This document shows positions 26,508-35,661 of a stretch of DNA of 64,000 nt, piece by piece. Under the pieces are notes generated by a model, which worked only from the letters and a program-made list of their open reading frames with translations, had not been told where the DNA came from and did not search any database. Each line of letters starts with the position of its first letter. The first letter of the stretch is position 1. This stretch comes from Elioraea thermophila (ex Habib et al. 2022). Its GTDB lineage: Bacteria; Pseudomonadota; Alphaproteobacteria; Acetobacterales; Acetobacteraceae. The stretch spans positions 248,001 to 312,000 of the forward strand of contig NZ_QMDI01000002.1 of assembly GCF_003336755.1 (NCBI RefSeq), read 5' to 3'. Position numbers and translations under genes: made by a program.

Positions 26508-29500
26508 TCCGCCGGCACGGGGCGGACCTGAGGCCTCTCCAGCGCGGAGAGCCGGCGCGCGATCTCGCCCACCGGCCGCGTGTAGGGAGCGAGCAGGAGA
26601 TAGAGCGCCGGGATGGCATAGAGGGTGACCAAGGTGGAGAGCGTCATGCCGCCGATCACCACCACACCCAACGCCTCGCGGCTCTCCGCCCCGGCGCCGG
26701 TGGCGGCGGCAAGCGGCCAGGCGCCGAGGATGGTGGAGATCGTGGTCATCAGGATCGGCCGCAGACGCGCGACCGAGGCCTCCAGCACGGCATCGCGCAC
26801 GCTCCGCCCCTCGTCGCGCAGCTGGTTGGCGAACTCGACGACCAGGATGCCGTTCTTCGCCATCAGCCCGATCAGCAGCACCAGGCCGATCTGGCTGAAG
26901 ATGTTCAGCGAAAGCCCGAGCAAGTGCAGCGACAGGAGGCCCCCCGTCACCGCGAGCGGGGTGGAAAGCAGGATGATGAAGGGGTGGATGAAACTCTCGA
27001 ACTGCGCGGCGAGCACGAGATAGACGATGATCAGGGCAAGCGCGAAGGTGACCAGCAGCGCCGAGGAGCCCTCGACGAACTCGCGGCTCTGCCCGCGCCA
27101 GGTGAGGCGCGCCTCGGGCGGCAGCACGGCCCGCGCTGCCGCCTCGATCGCCGCCATGCCGTCGCCGAGGGCGACGTTGGGGGCGAGGTTGGCGGTGATG
27201 GTGATCGAGCGCAGCCGGTCCTCACGGTTGAGCGCCTGCGGCCGAGCCCGTTCCGACAGCGTGACGAGATTGGACAGGGGAATGAGCGCGCCGGAACCCG
27301 AACGGACGAAGAGGTTCTGCAGGTCATACGGTGTCGCGCGATCCTCCGCCTGGGCCTGGATCAGCACGCGGTATTCATTGCCGCGCTCGACGAAGGTGCC
27401 CACCTCGCGCGCGCCCAGCATGGTCTCCAGCGTCCGCCCGATGGTCTGGATCGACACGCCGAGGTCGGCCGCGCGCCGGCGGTCGATCTCGACCCGCACC
27501 TCGGGCTTCGTTTCCTTGAAGTTGCTGTCGAGGTTGACGAGCAAGGGCGATTGGCGAGCACGTTCGATGACGGCGTCGCGCCAGCGCACCAGCGTGTCGT
27601 AGTCGGGGCCCTGGATGACGAGCTGGATCGGCGCCTGGAAGCCGCGCGTGCCGAGAGAGCCCGGGTTGACGGCGAAGGCGCGCACGCCGGGAATGTTCGC
27701 CACGCGCGGGAAGATCTCGGCGGTGAGCTGCTGCTGCTTCACCGTGCGCTGCTCCCAGGGCACGAGGCGGAGGAACACGTTCGCCGTGTTCGACACCGCC
27801 GGCCGCTGGAAGCCGCCGATAGAGGCGAACACCACCGAGCCCACGCCGCGCTCGACGTAGGGGATCAGGATGTCCTCGATCTTCATCACGTGCTCTCGGG
27901 TGTAGGCGAAGGAGGCACCCTCCGGCGCGGTGACGGGGATGACGACGACGCCGCGATCTTCCGTCGGCGCAAATTCCTTCGGCAGCACCTGAAAGAGCGA
28001 GACGGCGAGCAGCGACAGTACGCCGGCCCCGGCCAGCACGAGGAGAGGGGCACGCAAGGCGCGATCGAGCGTCCAGCGGAAACCAGCGTTCAGGCCTTGG
28101 AACACCGGCTCCGTCCAGCGCACGAGCCGCCCCTCGCCCTCGTGCGGCTTGAGGAAGCGCGAACAGAGCATCGGCGTGAAGGAGAGGGCGACGAAGCCCG
28201 AGATCAGCACGGAGACGGCGAGCGCGAAGCCGAACTCCGAGAAGAGACGCCCCGCTTGGCCTTCGAGGAAGGAGATCGGCAGGAACACGGAGACGAGCAC
28301 GAGGGTGGTGGCGATCACCGCGAAGGCGATCTGCCGCGCGCCGAGGAAGGCGGCGACGAGCGGCTCCTCGCCTTGCTCGATGCGGCGGTGGATGTTCTCG
28401 AGCACGACGATCGCGTCATCGACCACGATGCCGATCGCGAGCACCATGCCGAGGAGCGTGAGCACGTTGAGCGAGAAGCCCATCAGGGCGAGCCCGATGA
28501 ACGACCCGATCAGCGAGACGGGAATCACCACCGCCGGGATGAAGGTCGCACGCAGCGAGCGGAGGAAGACGAAGATCACCCCGATCACCATGGCGATGGC
28601 GATGAACAGGGCGTGGAACACCTCGTAGATGGACTGCGCGATGAACAGGCTCTCGTCGTAGCCGTAGACGACGTCGACCCCCTCCGGCAGGGCGGGTTTC
28701 AGCCGCTCGATCTCCGCCTTCACGCCTTGCGCCACCGAAAGCGTGTTGGCGGTGGACTGGCGCTGGATGCCCAAGCCCACGCCGGGCCGGCGCATCAGGC
28801 GAAGCTCGCCCCGCTCGTCCTCCGGCGCGATCTCGACCCGCGCGACATCGCCGAGCAGCACCTGGGTCCCCCCCCGTTGCGCGACGATGACGCTGCGGAA
28901 CTGCTGCGGCGTGGACAGCCGGGTATCCGTGCGCACGGTGAACTCGCGCGCGAGGCTTTCCAGCCGCCCGCCCGGAAGTTCGACGTTCTCGCGCCGGATC
29001 GCGGCCTCGATGTCGTCTACCGTGAGGCCGCGTGCGGCCATAGCTCGGCGATCGAGCCAGATCCGCATCGCCTTGCGCCGTTCACCGCTGATGATGACGT
29101 TCGCCACGCCGTCCACGGTGGACAGGCGATCGACCATCAGCGTGCGCGCGATGTCGGTGAGCTCGAGCCCGCTGTGGCGGTCGGAGACGAGGGTCGCCCA
29201 GAGGATGGCGCGCGCATCGGCGTCCTGCTTCGCCACCACCGGCTGATCCGCCGTCTCGGGGAGCCGGTTGAGCACCCGCGCCACCCGATCGCGCACGTCG
29301 TTCGCCGCGGCATCGACGTCACGCCCCAGCCGGAACTCGATCGTCACCTGCGAGCGTTCGTCGCGCGAGGTGGAGGAGATCATCTTCACGCCTTCGATGC
29401 CGGCGATCGCGCCTTCGATGATCTCGGTCACCTGCGTCTCCACCACCGGGGCGGCAGCGCCGCGATAGGTGGTGGTGACGGAAACGATCGGCGGGTCGAT

Positions 29501-29617
29501 CGCCGGCAGTTCGCGCACCGGCAGGCGCAGGAAGGAGGCGATGCCCAGCACGACGAGGAGCAGGGACATCACGGTGGCGAAGACGGGGCGCTTGATCGAG
29601 ACGTCGGAGAGGACCAT
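26504..29617 (-). CDS. RND efflux pump inner-membrane subunit, HAE1 family
   Basis: A 1037-aa proton-driven exporter of the AcrB/MexB/MdtBC class. It begins MVLSDVSIKRPVFATVMSLL. The large periplasmic loops contain the porter subdomains. Helix 4 carries the proton-relay pair in GIVVDDAIVVLENI near residue 405-418. The second half repeats the fold, ending with TLYAIPALYLLLAP. The length is normal. It is encoded 28 bases after its periplasmic adaptor. No TolC-type outer-membrane gene is adjacent, so the complex must borrow one. Exported substrates cannot be read from sequence. Confidence 0.95.
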   Translation of the reverse strand: MVLSDVSIKRPVFATVMSLLLVVLGIASFLRLPVRELPAIDPPIVSVTTTYRGAAAPVVETQVTEIIEGAIAGIEGVKMISSTSRDERSQVTIEFRLGRDVDAAANDVRDRVARVLNRLPETADQPVVAKQDADARAILWATLVSDRHSGLELTDIARTLMVDRLSTVDGVANVIISGERRKAMRIWLDRRAMAARGLTVDDIEAAIRRENVELPGGRLESLAREFTVRTDTRLSTPQQFRSVIVAQRGGTQVLLGDVARVEIAPEDERGELRLMRRPGVGLGIQRQSTANTLSVAQGVKAEIERLKPALPEGVDVVYGYDESLFIAQSIYEVFHALFIAIAMVIGVIFVFLRSLRATFIPAVVIPVSLIGSFIGLALMGFSLNVLTLLGMVLAIGIVVDDAIVVLENIHRRIEQGEEPLVAAFLGARQIAFAVIATTLVLVSVFLPISFLEGQAGRLFSEFGFALAVSVLISGFVALSFTPMLCSRFLKPHEGEGRLVRWTEPVFQGLNAGFRWTLDRALRAPLLVLAGAGVLSLLAVSLFQVLPKEFAPTEDRGVVVIPVTAPEGASFAYTREHVMKIEDILIPYVERGVGSVVFASIGGFQRPAVSNTANVFLRLVPWEQRTVKQQQLTAEIFPRVANIPGVRAFAVNPGSLGTRGFQAPIQLVIQGPDYDTLVRWRDAVIERARQSPLLVNLDSNFKETKPEVRVEIDRRRAADLGVSIQTIGRTLETMLGAREVGTFVERGNEYRVLIQAQAEDRATPYDLQNLFVRSGSGALIPLSNLVTLSERARPQALNREDRLRSITITANLAPNVALGDGMAAIEAAARAVLPPEARLTWRGQSREFVEGSSALLVTFALALIIVYLVLAAQFESFIHPFIILLSTPLAVTGGLLSLHLLGLSLNIFSQIGLVLLIGLMAKNGILVVEFANQLRDEGRSVRDAVLEASVARLRPILMTTISTILGAWPLAAATGAGAESREALGVVVIGGMTLSTLVTLYAIPALYLLLAPYTRPVGEIARRLSALERPQVRPVPAE

Positions 29618-29645
29618 GCTGCGCGCTACTCCTTCCCTCCGTCTT

Positions 29646-30761
29646 TCAGCTGAGCGGCCGGCGGATCGTTTCGGTGACGTTCACCGGCACGCCGTTGCGC
29701 AGACGCTGCAGGCCGCGCACCACCACCTCCTCGTTCGGCGCCAGCCCCTCGACGATCTCCACCTCGCCCGGCAGCCGCGTGCCCAGCTTCACCTCCTGGC
29801 GAATGGCGCGGCCCTGGCGCACGGCGAAGACATAGGCGCGGTCGCCCACCGGATCGATCGCCTCCTCGGGCACGAGCAGGGCGGAGGGCCGTTCCGCGAG
29901 CGTGAGCACGATGTTGAGGAAAAGGCCCGGGCGGAGCGTCTCGTCCGGATTGTCGAACTCGGCAACGGCGCGGATGGAGCGCGTGGCGGGGTCGATGCGG
30001 GTGTCGATCGCCGTCACCTCGCCCGCGAAGCTGCGCGCGCCGAAGGCAGGCGAAGTCGCCAGCACCGGCTGGCCCAGGGCGAGGCGGGCGACGAACACCT
30101 CGGGCACGGCGAATTCGACGCGGATCTTCGAGAGGTCATCGAGGGTGGTGATCGCGGTTCCCGGCTGGATCAGCGCGCCGAGGCTCACCTGGCGCAGGCC
30201 CACCCGGCCGGAGAAGGGGGCGATGATCTTCATCTCCTCGATCCTCGCCTGCGCCTCGCGCACCTGCGCCTCCGCCTGGCGCAACGCGGCCTCGAGCTGG
30301 TCGATCTGCGCCTCCGGCACGGACTGGGTGGCGCGCAGCTGGCGGGCGCGGGCGAGCCTCGTTCGTGCATCGTCGGCGGCCGCCCGCGCCCGATCGTAGG
30401 CAGCGACCTGGGCCGAGCGGTCGAGCTCGACCAAGATGTCGCCGGCCCTGACCTTCTGGCCTTCCTCGAAATGGATGGCGGCGACGATCCCCGACACGCG
30501 GCTGGTTACGGTGACCGCCTCACGCGCGCGGGCGGTGCCGATGCTCTCCACCCGCTCAACGAGGGGGGCGACCCGCACCGGCGCCGTCACCACCTCGATG
30601 CGCGCCCCGGCGGGAGGCCGCGGCGGCCCCGCGTCCTGCGCCGGCATCAGCCCGAGCAACTTCATCGGATCGGGCAGACCGACCCGGTCGCCGTACATCC
30701 ACCACCCGGCGCCGGCTCCGGCGGCGAGGGCGAGCAGCACGATTTGTGTCGCGAGGCGCAT
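29646..30761 (-). CDS. RND efflux periplasmic adaptor, HlyD/MFP family
   Basis: Periplasmic adaptor (371 aa). A signal-anchor or lipoprotein-less export segment (RLATQIVLLALAAGAGAGWW) is followed by the split lipoyl domain. The first half is TVTSRVSGIVAAIHFEEGQK, with the helical hairpin at about 120-180 and the second half MKIIAPFSGRVGLRQVSLG. The beta-barrel domain then includes AFSPAF-like and RPGLFLNIVL regions. It links the RND pump to the outer-membrane channel. The ATG at 30759-30761 is preferred to a TTG 20 codons upstream, because it sits at the start of the hydrophobic segment. Confidence 0.92.
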   Translation of the reverse strand: MRLATQIVLLALAAGAGAGWWMYGDRVGLPDPMKLLGLMPAQDAGPPRPPAGARIEVVTAPVRVAPLVERVESIGTARAREAVTVTSRVSGIVAAIHFEEGQKVRAGDILVELDRSAQVAAYDRARAAADDARTRLARARQLRATQSVPEAQIDQLEAALRQAEAQVREAQARIEEMKIIAPFSGRVGLRQVSLGALIQPGTAITTLDDLSKIRVEFAVPEVFVARLALGQPVLATSPAFGARSFAGEVTAIDTRIDPATRSIRAVAEFDNPDETLRPGLFLNIVLTLAERPSALLVPEEAIDPVGDRAYVFAVRQGRAIRQEVKLGTRLPGEVEIVEGLAPNEEVVVRGLQRLRNGVPVNVTETIRRPLS

Positions 30762-30861
30762 CCGCGCGCGGTCCCTTTCGCGTTCGGCCGCGACGATGAC
30801 ACTCACGCCAGGGAGGAACAATCTCCCAAAGGGTCACAAAGCCGCGGCCGGACGTAACGAA

Positions 30862-33210
30862 TCATGACGCGGCCGCGAGCAGGCGCCAGAGGGTTTCGGC
30901 GCGCACCGGCATGGCGAGAGGCAGGGCCGAGGACGGAACGCCGGCGGATCGGAGCGCATCCGACACGGCGTTCATCACCGCCGGCAGCGACCCCGCGCAC
31001 CCCGCCTCCCCCGCCCCTTTCACGCCGAGCGGGTTGGTGCGGCAGGGGATCTCGACCGTCTCCCGGACGATCTCGGGCAGATCATCCGCCCGCGGCAGGG
31101 CGTAGTCCATGAAGGAGGCGGTGACGAGCTGTCCGGTCTCGGCGTCGTAGACGAGCCCCTCGAGCAGGACCTGGCCCGCACCTTGCGCGATCGCCCCCAC
31201 CACCTGGCCGTGCAAGGTCAGCGGGTTCACCACCACGCCGAAGTCGTTCACCGCCGTGTAGCGCACGAGGCGCACCGCACCGGTCGCGCGGTCGATCTCC
31301 ACCTCGGCGACATGACAGCCGTTCGGAAAATTGGCCACGCGCTGCGTGGGGTGAGCGGACGCCTCGAGGCCGAGGCTCTCGTCCTCCGGCACGAAGGCCG
31401 GGTTCCAGGCGGCGCGCGCCACCTCCTCGATGGTGACCGCGCGGTCGGTGCCGGCGACCCGGAACGTGCCGCGCTCGACCGCGATGTCCTCCGGCGAGAC
31501 CTCGAGCAGGGCGGCGGCGATCCGCTTCGCCTTCGCCTCGATCGTCTCGGCTGCACGGAACACCCCGACCGCAGCCAGGGTGAGCGAGCGCGACCCGGCC
31601 GTGCCGGAGGCGTAACCGGTGCGGTCGGAATCGCCCTGCACCACGCGAATGCGCTCGAACGGCACGCCGAGCCGCTGATGCAGCACTTGGGCGAACACCG
31701 TCTCGTGCGGCTGGCCGTTGGAGACGGCCGAGGTGACGAGCGTCACGCCCCCCTGACGGTCGAACGCGAGCTGGATGCGACCGTCGCGGAAGCCCGACGG
31801 CTCGACATAGCAGCCGATGCCGAAGCCCCGCAGCCGGCCCTGGCGCGCGGCGGCGGCACGACGCGCCGGAAAGCCCACTCGGTCGGCGAGTTCCAGTGCA
31901 CGCTCCAGAAGGCGGGGGAAGTCGCCGCTGTCGTAGACCTGCCCGGTCGGCGTCCGATACGGCATCGCCTCGGGCGGGATCAGGTTGCGCCGGCGAAGCT
32001 CGGCCGGGTCGAGGCCGAGCTCGGCCGCCGCTTGATCGATCGCGACCTCGAGCGCGTAGGCCGCCTCCGGTTTGCCGGCACCGCGATAGGCGTCGATCGG
32101 CGCGGTGGTGGTGAGATAGCCCTCGGAGCGGACGTGGAAGGCCGGGATGCGATAGGGCCCCACGGCGATGCGCGGCCCGCCGATGGTGCCCACCGCAGGG
32201 CCGAAACCCACGCAGTAGGCGCCGAGATCGGACAGCCACAGCCAGCGCACGGCGGTGATGCGCCCCTCGGCATCCAGGGCGAGGGAGACGGTGATCTCGT
32301 GCGCGCGGCCCGCGCTGTCGGCAAGAAACGCTTCCGTGCGCTCGGCCTGCCAGCGCACGGGCCGGCCCAGAAGTTCTGCCGCGTGCAGCAGCGCCACGTG
32401 CTCGGGGTAGGCGTGGTTCTTCATGCCGAACCCGCCGCCGACATCGGGGGTGAGCACGCGCAAGGCGGAAGCCGGCAGGCCGCCGAGGCCGTGCTGCGTC
32501 AGTTCCGTGTGCGCCTCCGTCGTGCCCTGGGTGGCAGTGATGAGGGTGAAGCGCCGCAGAACGGGGTCCCACTGCGCGATCGCGCCACGGGTCTCGAGCG
32601 GGGCGGCGGTGACGCGGCTGATCGGCACGCGCGTGGTGACGCGGCGGGCGGCGGTGGCGAAGGCGCGGTCGACCGCGGCTTCGTCTCCCGCCTGCCAGAG
32701 GTGGACGCGGTTGCCCGGTACCTCGGGATGGATGGCGGGGGCCTCGCGCGCGGCGTCGAGACCGATCACCGGGTCGAGCGGGCGCCAGTCGACCGCCACC
32801 GCCTCCACCCCGTCGGCCGCCGCGGCTGGGGTTTCCGCCACCACCATCGCCACCGCCTCGCCGACGAAACGTACCCGGTCGTGCGGCAGGGCGAAGCGCG
32901 GCGGATACCGCGCCGGCGTCCCGTCGGCCTGCGGGAAGGAAAGGAGGCACGGCAAGGCCCCCCTGCCCGCCCGGCGCAGATCCTCGCCGGTGACGACGGC
33001 GACCACGCCCGGAACCGCGCGTGCGGCCGACGCATCGATGCCGGCGATGTCGGCATGGGCGTGCGGCGAACGGACGAATCGGGCGAACAGGGCCTCGCGC
33101 GGCGCGAGGTCGTCGGCGAAACGACCCTGGCCGCGCAGGAGGCGGTCGTCCTCGACGCGGCGGACCGGCCGGCCGACCCCGAAGCCGCCCATGCCCGCGC
33201 AATCGCTCAT
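30862..33210 (-). CDS. molybdenum hydroxylase large subunit, CoxL/XdhB-like
   Basis: Molybdopterin-binding catalytic subunit (782 aa) of the xanthine oxidase / CO dehydrogenase superfamily. It begins VGRPVRRVEDDRLLRGQGRF. Mo-cofactor segments include VGGGFGMKNHAYPEH and DAYRGAGKPEAAYALE. The active-site glutamate lies in GVKGAGEAGCAGSLPAVMN near residue 731. The form I CO dehydrogenase signature (AYRCSFR) is absent, so it is a form II / generic aldehyde- or heterocycle-oxidising type. The medium (FAD) and small (2Fe-2S) subunits are not encoded here. Its ATG overlaps the stop of an Opp/Dpp ATPase as ATGA, an unusual coupling. Confidence 0.92.
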   Translation of the reverse strand: MSDCAGMGGFGVGRPVRRVEDDRLLRGQGRFADDLAPREALFARFVRSPHAHADIAGIDASAARAVPGVVAVVTGEDLRRAGRGALPCLLSFPQADGTPARYPPRFALPHDRVRFVGEAVAMVVAETPAAAADGVEAVAVDWRPLDPVIGLDAAREAPAIHPEVPGNRVHLWQAGDEAAVDRAFATAARRVTTRVPISRVTAAPLETRGAIAQWDPVLRRFTLITATQGTTEAHTELTQHGLGGLPASALRVLTPDVGGGFGMKNHAYPEHVALLHAAELLGRPVRWQAERTEAFLADSAGRAHEITVSLALDAEGRITAVRWLWLSDLGAYCVGFGPAVGTIGGPRIAVGPYRIPAFHVRSEGYLTTTAPIDAYRGAGKPEAAYALEVAIDQAAAELGLDPAELRRRNLIPPEAMPYRTPTGQVYDSGDFPRLLERALELADRVGFPARRAAAARQGRLRGFGIGCYVEPSGFRDGRIQLAFDRQGGVTLVTSAVSNGQPHETVFAQVLHQRLGVPFERIRVVQGDSDRTGYASGTAGSRSLTLAAVGVFRAAETIEAKAKRIAAALLEVSPEDIAVERGTFRVAGTDRAVTIEEVARAAWNPAFVPEDESLGLEASAHPTQRVANFPNGCHVAEVEIDRATGAVRLVRYTAVNDFGVVVNPLTLHGQVVGAIAQGAGQVLLEGLVYDAETGQLVTASFMDYALPRADDLPEIVRETVEIPCRTNPLGVKGAGEAGCAGSLPAVMNAVSDALRSAGVPSSALPLAMPVRAETLWRLLAAAS

Positions 33211-34223
33211 GCCGCGACCCGGATGCAGCGCGCCATGTGCCGCGGCGGCAGATGCTTCTCCTGAGGCAGGCGCTCGCGGCAGGCGGCTTCGGCGAAGGCG
33301 CAGCGCGGGGCGAAGGCGCAGCCCGGCGGCAGGCGTGAGAGATCCGGCGGCGCACCGGGGATCGCGGCGAGGCGGGAACCGCGCAGCCCCGCGTGCACCG
33401 TGCTCCCCATCAGCCCTTGGGTGTAGGGATGGAGCGGCCGCTTCATCACCTCCGCCACCTCGCCCGCCTCGACGAAGCGGCCCGCGTACATCACCGCCAC
33501 CCGATCGGCGATCTCCCCCGCAACGCCGAGGTCGTGGGTGACGAAGATCACGCCCATCCCCAGCTCCTCCTTCAGTCGGCGCAACAGAAGGAGGATCTGG
33601 ATCTGCACCGTGGCGTCGAGCGCGGTGGTGGGTTCGTCGGCAAGCAGGAGCTTGGGGCGGCAGGCGAGCGCGATCGCGATCATCGCGCGCTGGCGAAGCC
33701 CGCCCGACAGCTCGTGCGGATAGGCGGCAAGCCGGCGCTTGGCGGAGGGAATCTGCACGAGTTCGAGGAGTTCCAGGGCGCGCCGGTCCGCCTCCGCCCG
33801 GCTCACTCCCTCGTGGCGGATGATGGTCTCGGCGATCTGCGTGCCGATGGTGAACACGGGATCGAGCGCGGTCATCGGCTCCTGGAAGATCATCGACGCG
33901 ACACCGCCGCGGAAATCCTCGAGTGCCGCGGGCGAGAGCGCGAGCACGTCGTGCCCGGCGATGCGCACCCTGCCCTCGATGATCGAGCGCTTGGGCGGCA
34001 AGAGCCGCATCAGCGCGCGCAGCGTGACCGACTTGCCGGAGCCGGATTCGCCGAGGATCACCAGCACCTCGCCGGGCGCGAGTGTGAACGACACGCCGTT
34101 CACCGCGTGCACCGTGGCCTCGCGCGAGACGAAGCGCACGGTGAGGTCGCGCACCTCGGCGAGCGGCGCCGGCGCTCGTTCCGTCGCCGTGTCGTTGCCG
34201 AGCGTCACCGTCGTCGTCGTCAT
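33207..34223 (-). CDS. oligopeptide-type ABC transporter ATPase, DppD family
   Basis: ATP-binding subunit (338 aa) of a peptide/nickel-type importer. Walker A GESGSGKS is at about residues 57-64, the signature LSGGLRQRAMIAIALA at about 163-178, Walker B LLLADEPTTALD and the H-loop VTHDLGVAGE. The C-terminal Opp/Dpp motif with clustered cysteines (CAFAPRCAFAEAAC) is present. The ATG at 34221-34223 overlaps the upstream ATPase by one base (TGATG). No permease or binding protein is adjacent; the permeases at 223-2033 lack ATPases and are a possible partner. The next gene downstream is the molybdenum hydroxylase. Confidence 0.93.
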   Translation of the reverse strand: MTTTTVTLGNDTATERAPAPLAEVRDLTVRFVSREATVHAVNGVSFTLAPGEVLVILGESGSGKSVTLRALMRLLPPKRSIIEGRVRIAGHDVLALSPAALEDFRGGVASMIFQEPMTALDPVFTIGTQIAETIIRHEGVSRAEADRRALELLELVQIPSAKRRLAAYPHELSGGLRQRAMIAIALACRPKLLLADEPTTALDATVQIQILLLLRRLKEELGMGVIFVTHDLGVAGEIADRVAVMYAGRFVEAGEVAEVMKRPLHPYTQGLMGSTVHAGLRGSRLAAIPGAPPDLSRLPPGCAFAPRCAFAEAACRERLPQEKHLPPRHMARCIRVAA

Positions 34224-35281
34224 CAGGCCCTCCCGGGAGCACGGCTGTGGCCGGAGCCGGCGGCCGTCATATGGCAGGCGGCGAGGTGGGCATCGCCGGC
34301 GAAGGCACCGGCGAGCGCGGGTTCGCGCTCGGCGCACACGGCTTCGGCGAAGGCACAGCGGGTGCGGAAGCGGCAGCCCGAGGGCGGGTTGATCGGGTTC
34401 GGCGGATCGCCCGTGAGCGGGGGTTCCGTCATCCGCCGCGCCGGGTCCATCGACGGGCGGGAGGCGAGCAGGGCGCGCGTGTAGGGGTGGCGCGGCGCGC
34501 CGTAGATCGCCTCCACCGGGCCCAGCTCCACCACGCGGCCGAGATACATCACCAGCACGCGGTCGGAGACGAACTGCACCACGTTGAGGTCGTGGCTGAT
34601 GAAAACGTAGGTGAGGCCGAAGTCGCGCTTGAGATCGAGCAGCAGGTTCAGCACCTGCGCCTCCACCGACTTGTCGAGCGCGCTCACCGGCTCGTCGAGC
34701 ACGATCAGCCGCGGCTCGAGGGCGAGAGCGCGGGCGATGTTCACCCGCTGCCTTTGCCCCCCGGAGAGCTGGTGCGGGTAGCGCTGCGCGAACTGATCGG
34801 GCGCGAGGCCGACGGCGGCGAGCAGGTCGCGCGCCTTCGCCCGCGCGCGCGCCTTCGGCACCCCATGCACGATCGGCGCGAAGGCGATGCTGTCCTCGAT
34901 CGGCAGACGCGGGTTGAGCGAGGCGTAGGAGTCCTGGAACACCATCTGCATCTGCCGGCGCATCTCGCGCAGCTCCATCCCGCCGGGGCCCACGCTTTCG
35001 CCGTCGAACACGACCTCGCCCGAATCAGGCTCGATCAGCCGCATCAACAGCCGCGCGGTGGTGGACTTGCCGCAGCCCGACTCGCCGACGATGCCGAGCG
35101 TCTCGCCCTTGGCCACGGTGAAGGACACGCCGTCCACCGCCCGCACCACGCCCGCGCTACGCCCAAGGCCGAAGAAGCCGCGCGCGAGCACGAAGTGGCG
35201 GGTGAGGTCGCGTACGGCGAGCAGCGGCTGGGCGGAACCACCGCGATCGCGCGGGTCGCGGGAAGCGGAAACGGGGCTCAT
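34223..35281 (-). CDS. oligopeptide-type ABC transporter ATPase, DppF family
   Basis: Second ATPase (352 aa) of the peptide-type importer. Walker [13 protein letters not shown] is at about residues 65-76, [13 protein letters not shown] near 115, signature [16 protein letters not shown] near 163, Walker [13 protein letters not shown] and ISHDLNVV. It ends with the Opp/Dpp cysteine motif [14 protein letters not shown]. The ATG at 35279-35281 is preferred; the further upstream frame is not conserved. It is the first gene of a three-gene operon (DppF-DppD-molybdenum hydroxylase), divergent from the AsnC-domain gene at 35402. Confidence 0.93.
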   Translation of the reverse strand: MSPVSASRDPRDRGGSAQPLLAVRDLTRHFVLARGFFGLGRSAGVVRAVDGVSFTVAKGETLGIVGESGCGKSTTARLLMRLIEPDSGEVVFDGESVGPGGMELREMRRQMQMVFQDSYASLNPRLPIEDSIAFAPIVHGVPKARARAKARDLLAAVGLAPDQFAQRYPHQLSGGQRQRVNIARALALEPRLIVLDEPVSALDKSVEAQVLNLLLDLKRDFGLTYVFISHDLNVVQFVSDRVLVMYLGRVVELGPVEAIYGAPRHPYTRALLASRPSMDPARRMTEPPLTGDPPNPINPPSGCRFRTRCAFAEAVCAEREPALAGAFAGDAHLAACHMTAAGSGHSRAPGRA

Positions 35282-35401
35282 GGCGGGCGTGATCCTGTCC
35301 TGCGCGCCTGCAGGCAGGCAACCCGCATGCCGCAGCGCGGGGCGTTGTCGGTCTCCCCTGCCCCGCCTAGCATCCTTGGAGACGTGAGGAGGTCGAGAGG
35401 G

Positions 35402-35659
35402 ATGCGCCCGCTCTTCGTGCTGATCAAATGCGAGATGGGCCGCGCCTACGAGACGGCGCGCGAGGCGGTGGACCGCATTCCGGAAGTGAGCGAGATTTAC
35501 TCGATTTCGGGCCAATACGACCTGCTCGGCAAGTTCTATCTCGCGCCCGACCAGGACCCGGGCCTGTTCGTCACCGAGACCGTGCAGCGCCTGCCCGGCG
35601 TGAAGGACACCTTCACCCTGATCACCTTCAACGCCTTCGCCACCGACCGTCCGCGCTGA
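35402..35659 (+). CDS. stand-alone AsnC/Lrp effector-binding (RAM) domain protein
   Basis: An 85-aa protein that matches only the C-terminal ligand-binding half of Lrp/AsnC regulators (RAM domain, alpha-beta ferredoxin-like). Key parts are PLFVLIKCEMGRAYETAREA, EVSEIYSISGQYDLLGKF and LPGVKDTFTLITFNAF. The helix-turn-helix half is missing, so it cannot bind DNA alone. Free-standing RAM proteins are known and are thought to sense small ligands such as amino acids. The ATG has a good ribosome site (GAGGAGGTCGAGAGGG). It ends 2 bases before the AbrB-type permease, so they are an operon. Confidence 0.9.
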   Translation: MRPLFVLIKCEMGRAYETAREAVDRIPEVSEIYSISGQYDLLGKFYLAPDQDPGLFVTETVQRLPGVKDTFTLITFNAFATDRPR

Positions 35660-35661
35660 CC

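Noticed and set aside
26501-29653. 1050-codon open frame antisense to the RND pump
   Set aside because: The composition is typical shadow sequence (His/Arg/Glu-rich), and the sense frame is a complete AcrB-type protein.
30862-33210. Aerobic CO dehydrogenase (form I)
   Set aside because: The AYRCSFR active-site loop of form I is replaced by DAYRGAGK, which fits other molybdenum hydroxylases.
35306-35315. Palindrome GCCTGCAGGC in the divergent promoter region before the DppF-like gene
   Set aside because: Such 10-base palindromes are common at this GC content; there is no second copy or adjacent full-length regulator.
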